DNA from: an uncultured Collinsella sp.
Lineage (GTDB): Bacteria > Actinomycetota > Coriobacteriia > Coriobacteriales > Coriobacteriaceae
NCBI GenBank assembly: GCA_934647195.1
Contig: CAKUFD010000001.1
Coordinates: 62,001 to 126,000, forward strand
DNA: 64,000 bases
Direction: 5' to 3'
Shown here piece after piece: positions 17,268 through 25,652 of the stretch. The position numbers and the translations under genes are program-made. The notes beneath the pieces are model-generated. The model saw only the letters and a list, made by a program, of their open reading frames with translations. It did no database searches and was not told the DNA's origin. Within the stretch, counting starts at the first letter, position 1, and every line of letters begins with the position of its first letter.

Positions 17268-19505
17268 ATGATCGCTGCCCTCGTTTCGCTCGTCGGCGCC
17301 GCAGGCACGGTACTACTCGTGCTCAAGTACCTCAAGACGTGCAAAGGCACGGAAAACACTCCGAGCCGCACGCTCTTTGTCCGCTGCGGCCTTATCCTGC
17401 TGGTCCAGCTTTTCTTCGCCGTCTGGTCTGCCATCGGCCTCGTGGACTGTGCAGACCCCATGGCCGTCGTTGTAGCAATCGCTGCGCATGCGCTCCTGTG
17501 CGGCTGCGTCTATTTCAATATCCATCGTGACTGCGTGCTCAAGCGCCTGCAGGCACTTGTTGGCGCGGAGGGCAAGTTCGCTCATCCGCTGCTCGGCGCC
17601 TCGATCATGATTCTTCTTGCCGGCGTCTTTGCCACGCTTGGCCTCGAATTTTCCTCCAACCACGATCTCACCTGGATGTACCCCCTGTGCCTGCTGCTCG
17701 AGTGGGCGCTCATCGCATTCGCCATGCTGGGACTTTTCTTCCTCTTCCAGCGTCGTTGCGGCGGCGCTGTCGTACTCGCCGTGGCCCTCTACATCCTGGG
17801 CATCGCCGAGTACTTTGTCATCCTATTCAAATCCATGCCCATCTCCCCCGGCGACCTGACGGCCCTCTCCACTGCCGCCGCCGTTGCCGGCACGGGTTAC
17901 ACGTATACGATCACCAGCTTCTGCATGCTGAGCCTTGCCTTTACGGTTATCGCTATCCAGATGTGCACCCTTGCAGCACAGATTGCACCCAAACGCCAGA
18001 AGGGCTCCTGGCGCGGCCTGGTACTCAATCTGCTGATCGCCATCGCCTGCCTGGGCGGCATCGCTGCGCACACCACGCTGCTCGACTACTATCACACCCT
18101 CTATATCCAGGTGTACTCCTGGCGCCCGCTTGAGAGCTACTACCGCCAGGGCTTCCTGCCGTCGTTCATCTCCGGCGCGCAGACCATCAAGCCCTCCAAG
18201 CCCGAAGATTACTCGGTCTCCGGCGCCAAAAAGCTCATTTCCGAATACGCAGAGGAGTACGACGACAACAGCCAGACGGGCGGCTCCTCTACGTCGCGCC
18301 TTGAGGCCGAACAGCAGTTTGACGAAGAAAAGCCCACGGTCATCGCCATCATGAACGAGACCTTCTCGGACCTTTCCATCTACCAGAATATGCATGCCGA
18401 CTACCAGGGCCCCACATACTTTAAGAGCATTGACGATTGCCTCTCACGCGGACGCCTCTACGTCTCCGCCTATGGCGGCGGCACGGCCAACACCGAGTTC
18501 GAATTCCTGACGGGTAACTCCATGGCCTATCTGGGCAGTGGCGTGTACCCGTACACCACGTACGACCTCACCGATACTGAGAATCTCGCTTCGCAGTTCA
18601 AGTCGCTTGGCTACTACACCACCGCCATGCACCCCAACCATGGAACCAACTGGAACCGTGAGAACGTCTACAAGGACTTTGGTTTTGACCAGTTCCTCAC
18701 CATCAATGATTTCCAGAACGCCGAGACGCTGCGCGGCATGGTGACCGATAAGGCCACGTACGATAAGATCCTCGAGCTGCTGGACACCAACAGCGACCCG
18801 CAGTTCATCTTCGATGTGACGATGCAAAACCACTCCGGTTACGACACCGGCCTCATCCCCTATGACAAGCAGATGAGTCTGAATATCGACGGCGAGTTCA
18901 ACTCCAACGTCAACGAGTATGTCTCGCTCATTCAGCAGTCCGACGAGGCGCTCGAGTACTTCCTTGGCAAGCTAAGCAAGCTCGATCGCAAGGTTGTCGT
19001 GGTGTTCTGGGGCGACCATCAGCCGTTCTTCCCCGACACCTACAACGACCGCTGGTTCACCAATGAGGACGACGCCACGCACCAGGAGCGTCTGTGGCAG
19101 ACCAACTACATCATCTGGGCCAACTACGACGTTGCGGGCAACTCCCAGACGAGCCACGAGGAAGACCTTTCCTCCAACTACCTGAGCTCTGAGCTGATGA
19201 GCCTTATCGGCGCGCCCCTTACCGATTACCAGAAGGCTCACCTCACGCTCCGTCAGTCGCTGCCCTCCCTGAACTCTGTGGGCTACGAGGACGCACAGGG
19301 ACGCTGGCTGCTCTCCAGCTCTAAGAGCGGCGAGACCTATAGCGATACCATCGCCGCGGCCTGCGAGAAGGCGCGCTCCGATTACCACACGATGCAGTAC
19401 TACATGATGTTTGGCGATGGCAAGAACATCTATACCAAGCATTATCAGGACGCGGCAAACGAGACGGACCCGAACCTGGCGCCGGGCACCACTAAGATCA
19501 AGTAG
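17268..19505 (+). CDS. LTA synthase family sulfatase-fold membrane enzyme
   Basis: This membrane protein of 745 residues has about seven N-terminal hydrophobic segments (to about residue 270) and an extracellular alkaline-phosphatase/sulfatase-fold domain (about 340-660). Active-site signatures are IMNETFSD (metal Glu), YGGGTANTEFEFLTGN (nucleophile Thr region), HPNHGTNWNR, TMQNHSGY and WGDHQPFF. These match phosphoglycerol transferases such as LtaS. The family makes polyglycerolphosphate or modifies cell-surface glycans; the exact product here is unknown. AAGGAG lies about 9 bases before ATG 17268. It is monocistronic with a complex terminator. Confidence 0.92.
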   Translation: MIAALVSLVGAAGTVLLVLKYLKTCKGTENTPSRTLFVRCGLILLVQLFFAVWSAIGLVDCADPMAVVVAIAAHALLCGCVYFNIHRDCVLKRLQALVGAEGKFAHPLLGASIMILLAGVFATLGLEFSSNHDLTWMYPLCLLLEWALIAFAMLGLFFLFQRRCGGAVVLAVALYILGIAEYFVILFKSMPISPGDLTALSTAAAVAGTGYTYTITSFCMLSLAFTVIAIQMCTLAAQIAPKRQKGSWRGLVLNLLIAIACLGGIAAHTTLLDYYHTLYIQVYSWRPLESYYRQGFLPSFISGAQTIKPSKPEDYSVSGAKKLISEYAEEYDDNSQTGGSSTSRLEAEQQFDEEKPTVIAIMNETFSDLSIYQNMHADYQGPTYFKSIDDCLSRGRLYVSAYGGGTANTEFEFLTGNSMAYLGSGVYPYTTYDLTDTENLASQFKSLGYYTTAMHPNHGTNWNRENVYKDFGFDQFLTINDFQNAETLRGMVTDKATYDKILELLDTNSDPQFIFDVTMQNHSGYDTGLIPYDKQMSLNIDGEFNSNVNEYVSLIQQSDEALEYFLGKLSKLDRKVVVVFWGDHQPFFPDTYNDRWFTNEDDATHQERLWQTNYIIWANYDVAGNSQTSHEEDLSSNYLSSELMSLIGAPLTDYQKAHLTLRQSLPSLNSVGYEDAQGRWLLSSSKSGETYSDTIAAACEKARSDYHTMQYYMMFGDGKNIYTKHYQDAANETDPNLAPGTTKIK

Positions 19506-19524
19506 GGTTTCGACCCCTATGGTT

Positions 19525-19641
19525 GGTCGCCCCCAGGGGCATCCGCCGAGATTTCAGACAGTCCTCTAAAAGAAAAGAGCGCGCGTAGCGCTCTTTTCTT
19601 TTATGCGGAACTCATCTCGGCGGATGCCCCTGGGGGCGACC
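19525..19641 (+). terminator. 28-bp inverted repeat enclosing an intrinsic terminator
   Basis: The outer arms are perfect over 28 bp (19525-19552 and 19614-19641; start GGTCGCCCCCAGGGGCATCC). Inside lies a second perfect hairpin, AAAAGAAAAGAGCGC (19568-19582) with GCGCTCTTTTCTTTT (19588-19602), ending in a T-rich arm like an intrinsic terminator. The whole 117-bp unit would fold into one long rod. It follows the LtaS-like gene. Confidence 0.8.
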
Positions 19642-19712
19642 TCGTACTCGAAACGCTTCTAGCTCTATGCCCGGCGTCTGTTTCGGCGGTTCCGGACGCG
19701 GGGAACAAAAGA

Positions 19713-19752
19713 GTGTGCCCGGCACGGTTTTTACCGTGCCGGGCACTTTTGG
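19713..19752. terminator. Bidirectional terminator before the aldolase gene end
   Basis: A perfect 14-bp stem, GTGCCCGGCACGGT (19715-19728) with ACCGTGCCGGGCAC (19733-19746), is followed by TTTT on the plus strand and by CTCTTTTG on the minus strand. It probably ends the minus-strand aldolase transcript. Confidence 0.82.
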
Positions 19753-19819
19753 TAGAGAAGAGGCGGCGGGAAGGATGAGGGGGCTGTCGCCTCTCGGTTT
19801 AGATCTTTTGGGCAGGTGA

Positions 19820-20689
19820 CTACGCGATGGGCTTGGCGCCGTTGGCGAAAACCTTCATGACGTGCTCGTAATCCTTGCAGAACGCATCGTAGGCGGTCAT
19901 CGTCATCTTGTGATAGTACGGGACCTCCTCGTCCTTAAGCTCGGCAGCCACTGCCTCGCCAGCGGCCTTTGAGCCGTACGTGAAGTAGTTGATCTTACGG
20001 ATACCGGCGTCGATTGCCTTGGCGTAATCCTCGTCGGAAACGCCCGAGCCGCCGTGCATGACGAGCGGGGTGAGGGTGCGCTCGCGAATCTGGTTCAGAA
20101 CGTCAAAGGAGAGATGCGGCTCGCCCTTATACAGGCCGTGGACCGTACCGAAAGAGACTGCCAGGATATCGCAGCCAGTTGCCGCGATGAACTCGTTGGC
20201 CTGATCGGGATCGGTGTAGATGGCGCCTGCCTCCTCGGCAGTGCCGCCCTCGACCTTAGCGCCAGCCTCGCGGCTACCCATGGAGCCAAGCTCGCACTCA
20301 AGACCGCAGTCAAAGCTGTGGCACATCTCGGCAGCGCGGTGGCCAAGCTCGCAGTTGCGCTCGTACGGCAGGAATGAGCCGTCGAACATGGCGCCGTTGA
20401 AGCCCATCTCCAGAGCGCGACGCATGTAGGACAAGTCCTCGCAGTGATCGAGGTGCACGCAGACGGGAGCCGTGGAGCGCTCGGCAAGAGCAATCAGCAC
20501 CGGGCCCATGACGTCGAGCGGGGTGATCTCCTCGTGACCCTGAGCGTGATCGATGATGACGGGGTAACCCAGCTTCTCGGCCGTGTCGATTGCAGCACGG
20601 GCAGACTCGAGGCTCGGCGAATTGAAGGCGCCGATGGCCATGTTGTTCTGCTCGGCAATTGCGGTGATGTCACGAAGGTTAACGAGCAT
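19820..20689 (-). CDS. Class II fructose-bisphosphate aldolase family protein
   Basis: This zinc-dependent ketose-bisphosphate aldolase has about 289 residues. Visible features are GAFNSPSLESARAAI, the metal-site VHLDHCEDL, CGLECELGSMGSREAG, SFGTVHGLYKG and VMHGGSGVSDEDY (phosphate and zinc binding). It could be the glycolytic FbaA/FbaB-type enzyme or a tagatose-bisphosphate relative. Its isolated position with a strong terminator suggests a housekeeping role. ATG 20689 is chosen since AAAGGA lies 9 bases upstream; the earlier ATG 20698 abuts that site. A near-palindrome CTTGT...ACAAG (20781-20804) lies upstream. Confidence 0.92.
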   Translation of the reverse strand: MLVNLRDITAIAEQNNMAIGAFNSPSLESARAAIDTAEKLGYPVIIDHAQGHEEITPLDVMGPVLIALAERSTAPVCVHLDHCEDLSYMRRALEMGFNGAMFDGSFLPYERNCELGHRAAEMCHSFDCGLECELGSMGSREAGAKVEGGTAEEAGAIYTDPDQANEFIAATGCDILAVSFGTVHGLYKGEPHLSFDVLNQIRERTLTPLVMHGGSGVSDEDYAKAIDAGIRKINYFTYGSKAAGEAVAAELKDEEVPYYHKMTMTAYDAFCKDYEHVMKVFANGAKPIA

Positions 20690-20820
20690 GGTGCACATTC
20701 CTTTCTAGTGCGGCGCCAGAGTGTCCCAGCGTCAAACTAACCATACGAACTAGCTCTATAGTAGCCGAGATGGGCGCCTACTTGTACATAATTATTTGAA
20801 CAAGTTTTCGTCACAATAGA

Positions 20821-20856
20821 AAACTCCCCTTTTGAATCCAGCCAAAAGGGGAGTTT
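20821..20856 (-). terminator. Terminator after the flavodoxin gene
   Basis: The perfect 14-bp stem AAACTCCCCTTTTG (20821-20834) / CAAAAGGGGAGTTT (20843-20856) ends in TTTTC when read on the minus strand. It lies just past the stop of the flavodoxin-like gene. Confidence 0.85.
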
Positions 20857-20881
20857 CCAGAAAGAGATGTTGTTTGATGCG

Positions 20882-21430
20882 CTAAAGATTCAGGGCTCGA
20901 ACGACAGAGGACGCCACGGCTTCAAGGTCCTCGGCGTTAGGATGCGACAAAGCCAAATCGAAGTTATCGATAAGCGCCTGCGCGCGGGCATCGCCCGGGT
21001 TCTTAGCAAGCATGGCCTCGTAACGGGCGCGGATTCCCGGCCCCATCTTGCCCTGGCACATAAAAGTGCCCGCAAGTTCGGCTGTCTGCGGAAGATGCTC
21101 CGCCACGCGAGCCACAATCCGGTCGAAGTACTCCTGGCTTCCGCCAAAACCGCAGGTACCAAAGAGGAACACGCGCTTGCCGTCCAAGCGCTCAAGAAGC
21201 TTGGCCACGCCCTCGGTGCACGAGCCTTTATCGCACCAAAAACCAACGCACACGGCATCCACCGCAAGGAACCGGCTAGCGACGTCTTCGAGCTGAGAGG
21301 CATCGGGCGCGTCTGCCAACTCGATATCGCAAGCAAGTGTAGTCCCCGATGCAGAAAACGCCTCGCGCAACGATTGCGCCAGTTGCGCCGTGTTGCCACT
21401 CTTGCTATTGGCAATCAAAGCGATGTTCAT
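20882..21430 (-). CDS. Flavodoxin-like protein
   Basis: This soluble flavodoxin-fold protein has 182 residues. The N-terminal phosphate loop IALIANSKSGNTAQLAQ binds FMN phosphate, followed by AVCVGFWCDKGSCTEG and VFLFGTCGFGGSQEYFD around the isoalloxazine. It probably carries electrons for an unidentified reductase; none is adjacent. The Cys-rich middle and the CGFG segment recall the flavodoxin associated with bilirubin reductase, but no reductase gene accompanies it. ATG 21430 follows GGGGAAG; the in-frame TTG 21442 would place the ribosome site inside the gene. It is monocistronic. Confidence 0.88.
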   Translation of the reverse strand: MNIALIANSKSGNTAQLAQSLREAFSASGTTLACDIELADAPDASQLEDVASRFLAVDAVCVGFWCDKGSCTEGVAKLLERLDGKRVFLFGTCGFGGSQEYFDRIVARVAEHLPQTAELAGTFMCQGKMGPGIRARYEAMLAKNPGDARAQALIDNFDLALSHPNAEDLEAVASSVVRALNL

Positions 21431-21529
21431 GCTCTTCCCCAAACGTCGATGCCGATTTTGTTTGACCTGCTAGGTTGTACCCAACAATCGAGTAAAGCGA
21501 CAGGGGTGTTTGCTCAACGACGAGCGAAA

Positions 21530-22030
21530 TCAGGCATCAAAAGCAGCGCGTCGACAAGCCTCTTCAACCATCTCTCGAGTTACCCTCATCTCCGCATAGG
21601 ATCTTCCTCGTTTTTGCCTCATCCATCCCAAAAAAGCGTCGGCATCCAAAGCTGTAATTTTTGATTGAGAAAACCCTTTCACATCGCGCGTAATAATATA
21701 ATCTGCGCCGATTTTCTCCGCCGCCACGGCAACCAAGCAATCCTCAAAATCATCCCAAGCACGCCGCGCAGCCTCCTTAACGTCGACTGGCTCAAGCGAA
21801 ACTAGCTTGATGAAATCAAAACTCTTGAGAAATGCTCTCTGCACGAGCGAGCTTTCCACTTTAAGACGTTGATTCAATACATAAAACACGTCGGTAAACG
21901 ACTTTGCCGGCGCCCATAATTCAACATCTTGGAATGATTCGGCAACAAGCAACGTCGTGCAGGAATCAAAGAATTCATCGCGACGAGCGTAGTAGTCAAT
22001 TAAGAAATTCGCATCAACCAAGAGCTTCAT
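21530..22030 (-). CDS. PIN-domain toxin ribonuclease
   Basis: This PIN-fold nuclease has 166 residues. Acidic residues in PIN positions are visible: LVDANFLIDYY (Asp 5 region), DDFEDCLVA (mid Asp/Glu pair) and YIITRDVKGF (C-terminal Asp). Such toxins cleave tRNA or other RNAs in type II toxin-antitoxin modules. The frame is open upstream, but ATG 22030 begins exactly at the PIN start MKLLVDANFLID. Its start overlaps the 3' end of the antitoxin gene by 17 bases, the usual coupled arrangement. Composition is more AT-rich than neighbouring housekeeping genes, suggesting transfer. Confidence 0.9.
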   Translation of the reverse strand: MKLLVDANFLIDYYARRDEFFDSCTTLLVAESFQDVELWAPAKSFTDVFYVLNQRLKVESSLVQRAFLKSFDFIKLVSLEPVDVKEAARRAWDDFEDCLVAVAAEKIGADYIITRDVKGFSQSKITALDADAFLGWMRQKRGRSYAEMRVTREMVEEACRRAAFDA

Positions 22031-22328
22031 ATTTCTCAGCCAACCCTTGAGCGCGAATCTGCTTATAGGAATCAAAATCAAGCAGAGAAGGAGAGACATC
22101 GAATGTCGTCTCTGCAATCATTTCCGCAAGCATCCTTTGCTTTTCAGCGGGAAGCTCAGGCACATCCCGCTCTGCATTGTCCTTAGCCACGGGCAGTTGA
22201 CCCGTAGCTAAAACAAATTCATATGCAGTGCGAATGAGTTCCGTTGGCGTTGCGCTCAGTTGTTCAAGAACCGCATTCCCCTGACGGCGTATCTCAGCCG
22301 GAACGCGGGCAGTCACTGTTACCATCAT
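22014..22328 (-). CDS. RelB/DinJ-like antitoxin
   Basis: This 104-residue antitoxin precedes the PIN toxin. The N-terminal half (VTARVPAEIRRQGNAVLEQL, then TPTELIRTAYEFVLATGQLP) matches the ribbon-helix-helix DNA-binding region of RelB/DinJ. The C-terminal half (about 65-104) should wrap the toxin. RelB/DinJ proteins usually pair with RelE/YafQ toxins, so the PIN partner is notable. GGGAGG lies 5 bases before ATG 22328; ATG 22325 is also possible. A perfect palindrome covers its promoter, consistent with autorepression. Confidence 0.85.
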   Translation of the reverse strand: MMVTVTARVPAEIRRQGNAVLEQLSATPTELIRTAYEFVLATGQLPVAKDNAERDVPELPAEKQRMLAEMIAETTFDVSPSLLDFDSYKQIRAQGLAEKYEALG

Positions 22329-22344
22329 CGCAGCCTCCCATCAG

Positions 22345-22368
22345 CTTGTATTACGTAATACAAGTATA
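22345..22368 (-). promoter_or_regulatory. Toxin-antitoxin promoter with 20-bp palindromic operator
   Basis: CTTGTATTACGTAATACAAG (22345-22364) is a perfect 20-bp palindrome. The minus-strand -10 candidate TATACT (22363-22368) overlaps its edge. It lies 17 bases upstream of the antitoxin start, as expected for an autoregulatory RHH operator. Confidence 0.8.
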
Positions 22369-22466
22369 GCAGGAGTAGGTGCTGCACAATTATCCTCTAC
22401 CTGCTGAGCGTGTGGTTTTCCGTGCCGCGCGTGCCTCGCGGCTCGGACTAAAGTCCGTAAAAGCGA

Positions 22467-22494
22467 AAAGCCCCCGACACATGCCGAGGGCTTT
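22467..22494 (-). terminator. Terminator of the PTS-aldolase operon
   Basis: The stem AAAGCCCCCG (22467-22476) / CGAGGGCTTT (22485-22494) has one mismatch and ends in TTTTCGCTTTT on the minus strand, 30 bases past the last gene of the operon. Confidence 0.82.
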
Positions 22495-22523
22495 CTGGAA
22501 GAAAGGGGCTATAGAATGCCCGC

Positions 22524-23357
22524 CTAGGACGCTTGACCGGCGCATCCAAACAGGCGCATCAGATATCGCGAACGCTCGCAATACCCCTCGTGCATCAAAT
22601 CGAAAATCGAATAGATAGCATTGCCTTCCATACCGTTCTCCTCAAGCTTATTGAAGGCAGCACGAACAACATCATTAGCGATATTAACTTTGCAGATACC
22701 AAGCTCGCACGCCTTGGCGAGGTTCTCGTCGCCAGAACCGGAGCCACCATGCAACACAAGAGGGACGGGGACCTTTTCCGCAAGTTCCTGGAGGAGATCA
22801 AAATGGAGTTCCGGAGTGCCATGATAAACACCATGGGCCGTACCGACAGCAACCGCAAGGCAATCAACAGCAGTCTTTTCGACAAACTCAATCGCCTCCT
22901 CGGGAACCGTAAATGCAGTATGCCCATCGACCTCATAGTTATCGCCCATGCCCACATGGCCGAGTTCGCCCTCCACCTCGACACCAGCAGCATGAGCGAT
23001 GCGAGCAAGCTCGGCGACTTGAGCAACGTTCTCCTCAAACGGAAGCATCGAACGGTCAACCATGATTGATTTAAAGCCCGCATGAACACCACGAACTGCG
23101 TCCTCGAAACTTGGACTGTGATCAAGCATCATAGTTACGGGGACGCTTGCCGCGTTAGCATAGTCTGTCATGATACGACCAAGATAATTAAGGTCCTTAG
23201 TCTGTCCGCCACCGCACAGCAAGATAACAGGGGACTTTTCAGCCTCTGCCGCTTCAATTACTGCCTGGACAGAAAGAAGGTTACAGGTCAAGATCGCCGG
23301 AACACCATAATGGCCCTCTTTGGCTTTACCCAAAATGTCAGATGGCGTAGTAAGCAT
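22524..23357 (-). CDS. Class II aldolase (ketose-phosphate type)
   Basis: This zinc-dependent aldolase has 277 residues and is a paralogue of the one at 19820-20689. It shows TMMLDHSPSFEDA (metal His/Asp), VEVEGELGHVG, VGTAHGVYHGTPELHFD and LVLHGGSGSGDENLAKA. It is the last gene of the operon. The Fe-dehydrogenase stops 2 bases upstream and its end contains the AAGGAGGAC ribosome site. With no separate sugar kinase in the operon, it may act on a PTS-delivered sugar phosphate after oxidation or isomerisation. Specificity cannot be assigned. Confidence 0.9.
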   Translation of the reverse strand: MLTTPSDILGKAKEGHYGVPAILTCNLLSVQAVIEAAEAEKSPVILLCGGGQTKDLNYLGRIMTDYANAASVPVTMMLDHSPSFEDAVRGVHAGFKSIMVDRSMLPFEENVAQVAELARIAHAAGVEVEGELGHVGMGDNYEVDGHTAFTVPEEAIEFVEKTAVDCLAVAVGTAHGVYHGTPELHFDLLQELAEKVPVPLVLHGGSGSGDENLAKACELGICKVNIANDVVRAAFNKLEENGMEGNAIYSIFDLMHEGYCERSRYLMRLFGCAGQAS

Positions 23358-23359
23358 GA

Positions 23360-24547
23360 TTAGTCCTCCTTCATGCAGAGATGAAAAATATTGATGATAT
23401 CTTCGGACGATAGTTTGGAAAGCGTTCCACAGGTTCCATCGGGAGTTCGATCTGCTCCGTCAGCAAGCTTCTGCAGATCCTCTTCTTTGACGCCAAGGTC
23501 ACGACAGTCCGTCGGAAGGCCAATTTCCTCAAGGAATCGCTCCGCTTTAGCGATGCCCTCAAGAATAACTGCCTCAGGATTGAACGGGTCGGGCTCGATG
23601 TCCCACGCCTCGGTAAAGTAGCGATAGAAGCGAGGGATGTCCTTCTTGTAGCAGTACTTCCACCACCCGAGCGCGATACAAGCAACTCCAGCGCCATGAG
23701 CGGAATCATACAAACCGCCCACTTCCTGCTGAATACTATGAACCGCCATCTCGTCCATACGCCCCACGCCAAAGATTCCGTTCATGGCCATGGTTGCCGC
23801 CCACATAATATTAGAACGTGCCTCGTAGTTCTCGGGATCCTTAAGTGCAATGGGCAGGAAATGGCGGACGGTATGAATTACCGCCTCATTTAGACGATCG
23901 GTCAGGTAGTTATCATGTTCGACAGTGAAATAGCGCTCAGAAGCGTGAGCGATAATATCTGCACCACCGCAAGCCGTTTGAAACGAGGGAAGCGTATAGG
24001 TTAGCTCTGGATTCATAATTGCGAACTTCGGGCGATTAACCTCGCGATAGATAAACTTCTTCTCATTGGTGTCTGCATTAGTGATTACGGAGCCACATGA
24101 AGACTCAGATCCAGTTGCAGCACTCGTCAGAATGACGCCCACGGGAATAGGGGTTGGATAATCCTGCTGGCCAATAAAAAGGTCATTCCAAACATCACCA
24201 TCATAATTAGCCGCGGCAGCGATGCACTTAGAGGAGTCAATTACCGATCCACCCCCAACAGCAAGAATGAAGTCGCATCCTTCTTCTTGAACAATCTGGG
24301 CGCCCTTAAGGCAAAGTGCCAGCTTGGGGTTTGGTTGCACGCCGGTCAACTCAACGTAATCAAGGCCACCCGTCTCGAGAGAATCCTTAACATCAGCAAT
24401 TAGTTCAATCGCGGCAGGATATGTATCACCGTAATGATGAAGCAAAACCTTAGTGCCGCCAAATTCCTTAATGTAATCGGCAACAGCACGTTGCTGGTTT
24501 TTTCCAAAAACAAACTTAGTGGTACAGGAATACTCAAAATTAAGCAT
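23360..24547 (-). CDS. Iron-containing alcohol dehydrogenase
   Basis: This group III (Fe-type) NAD(P)-dependent alcohol dehydrogenase has 395 residues. The N-terminal start FEYSCTTKFVFGKNQ and the nucleotide loop AVGGGSVIDSSK are typical. Metal ligands lie in CGGADIIAHASERYF, MAVHSIQQEVGGLYDSAHGAG. It resembles the YqhD/butanol-dehydrogenase branch that reduces aldehydes. In this operon it could reduce the aldehyde released by the aldolase and so recycle NAD(P)H. AGGAG lies before ATG 24547; 8 bases separate it from the upstream dehydrogenase gene. Confidence 0.92.
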   Translation of the reverse strand: MLNFEYSCTTKFVFGKNQQRAVADYIKEFGGTKVLLHHYGDTYPAAIELIADVKDSLETGGLDYVELTGVQPNPKLALCLKGAQIVQEEGCDFILAVGGGSVIDSSKCIAAAANYDGDVWNDLFIGQQDYPTPIPVGVILTSAATGSESSCGSVITNADTNEKKFIYREVNRPKFAIMNPELTYTLPSFQTACGGADIIAHASERYFTVEHDNYLTDRLNEAVIHTVRHFLPIALKDPENYEARSNIMWAATMAMNGIFGVGRMDEMAVHSIQQEVGGLYDSAHGAGVACIALGWWKYCYKKDIPRFYRYFTEAWDIEPDPFNPEAVILEGIAKAERFLEEIGLPTDCRDLGVKEEDLQKLADGADRTPDGTCGTLSKLSSEDIINIFHLCMKED

Positions 24548-24555
24548 GCATACTC

Positions 24556-25605
24556 CTATTCGACAACGTCGGGATTCATCAGAAGGCGAGCGTTAGCAGT
24601 CTCCCGATACTGCAAAATCTTATTAGCGGCAATAATTGGAGATTTGCGCTGGGCGTCAACAGTCACGCCGCCGAGATGACCCGTCAGGACAACATTTGGA
24701 AGCTCGAGCCATGGACTATCTGCAGGAACAGGCTCCTCATAGAACACATCCAGCGCTGCGCCGGAAATCTTATGATCACGCAACGCCGCAAACAGAGCGT
24801 CATAATCAACAAGACCGGCACGTGCCGTATTGACAAAAAACGCTGTTGCCTTCATGAGGCTGAGCTCATGCTCACCGATCATATGGAAGGTATCGTCCGA
24901 CAAACGTGCGTGAACAGAAACAATATCGGCGCAACGGAACAGTTCGTCCTTTTCAACAAGAGAAATGCCCGTGCCCTCAAGCTCTTCCTGCTTGACGAAA
25001 GGATCATAGGCAACGATATTGACGCCAAAGCCTCTGAGCTTCTTTGCAACAAGGCGGCCAATATGCCCCAACCCGACCAAACCAATCGTCTTGTCTTCCA
25101 TATCAGGATTATTGTTGGCGTTTGCCAGTGGCTGGTCCGCACGACCAGTACGGATGAAATAATTAGACTGAGCGAGGTCGCGAATGCATGCCAGCATCAT
25201 GCCGACGGTGAAGTCAGAAACAGCATTGGCATTCCTGCCGGCAGCATTCACGACCTTAATCCCATGAACTGTTGCCGCATCAAGGTCAACGTTCTCGACA
25301 CCCCCGCGGCATACACAGATCGTTTTAAGGTTTGGCATCTTGTCCATCATCTCAGAAGAGAAAGGGCAGAAGGCGCCAATCAAAACATCTGCATCAAGGT
25401 TGTCGGCGATAATCTGAGGAATGGGAAACGAGGAGGGCCCTTCTTTCTCAAGCTTAAGCACCAAATTCGAGAACTCATCCGCATGGCCATCCAGCCAATC
25501 GCCAGTAACGACTTCGTCAGCGCCAAGAAGCTCGGCCGCCTCGATAATCGTTTGTGCCATTTCCTGCATAACGGGGACGCCAGCAAGCACGCACACTGCC
25601 TTCAT
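24556..25605 (-). CDS. D-isomer 2-hydroxyacid dehydrogenase family protein
   Basis: This NAD-dependent dehydrogenase has 349 residues. It has the catalytic-domain Arg in ICVCRGGVENVDLDAA, the Rossmann loop IGLVGLGHIGRLVAK, the Glu in VFYEEPVPADSP and the catalytic His in VVLTGHLGGVT. The family includes phosphoglycerate, glyoxylate and erythronate-phosphate dehydrogenases. Its substrate should be an intermediate of the surrounding PTS pathway. AAGGAGG precedes ATG 25605. It lies between the PTS IID gene and the Fe-dehydrogenase. Confidence 0.9.
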   Translation of the reverse strand: MKAVCVLAGVPVMQEMAQTIIEAAELLGADEVVTGDWLDGHADEFSNLVLKLEKEGPSSFPIPQIIADNLDADVLIGAFCPFSSEMMDKMPNLKTICVCRGGVENVDLDAATVHGIKVVNAAGRNANAVSDFTVGMMLACIRDLAQSNYFIRTGRADQPLANANNNPDMEDKTIGLVGLGHIGRLVAKKLRGFGVNIVAYDPFVKQEELEGTGISLVEKDELFRCADIVSVHARLSDDTFHMIGEHELSLMKATAFFVNTARAGLVDYDALFAALRDHKISGAALDVFYEEPVPADSPWLELPNVVLTGHLGGVTVDAQRKSPIIAANKILQYRETANARLLMNPDVVE

Positions 25606-25652
25606 ATATTCCTCCTTCTATTTCAGATATGAACGGACTCTATAAGCGTTGA

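Noticed and set aside
20882-21430. Naming the flavodoxin as the bilirubin-reductase partner BilS
   Set aside because: The resemblance is loose and no BilR-type reductase gene is nearby.
24676-25632. 318-residue plus-strand frame opposite the 2-hydroxyacid dehydrogenase
   Set aside because: The minus-strand gene has all dehydrogenase motifs; the plus frame has none.
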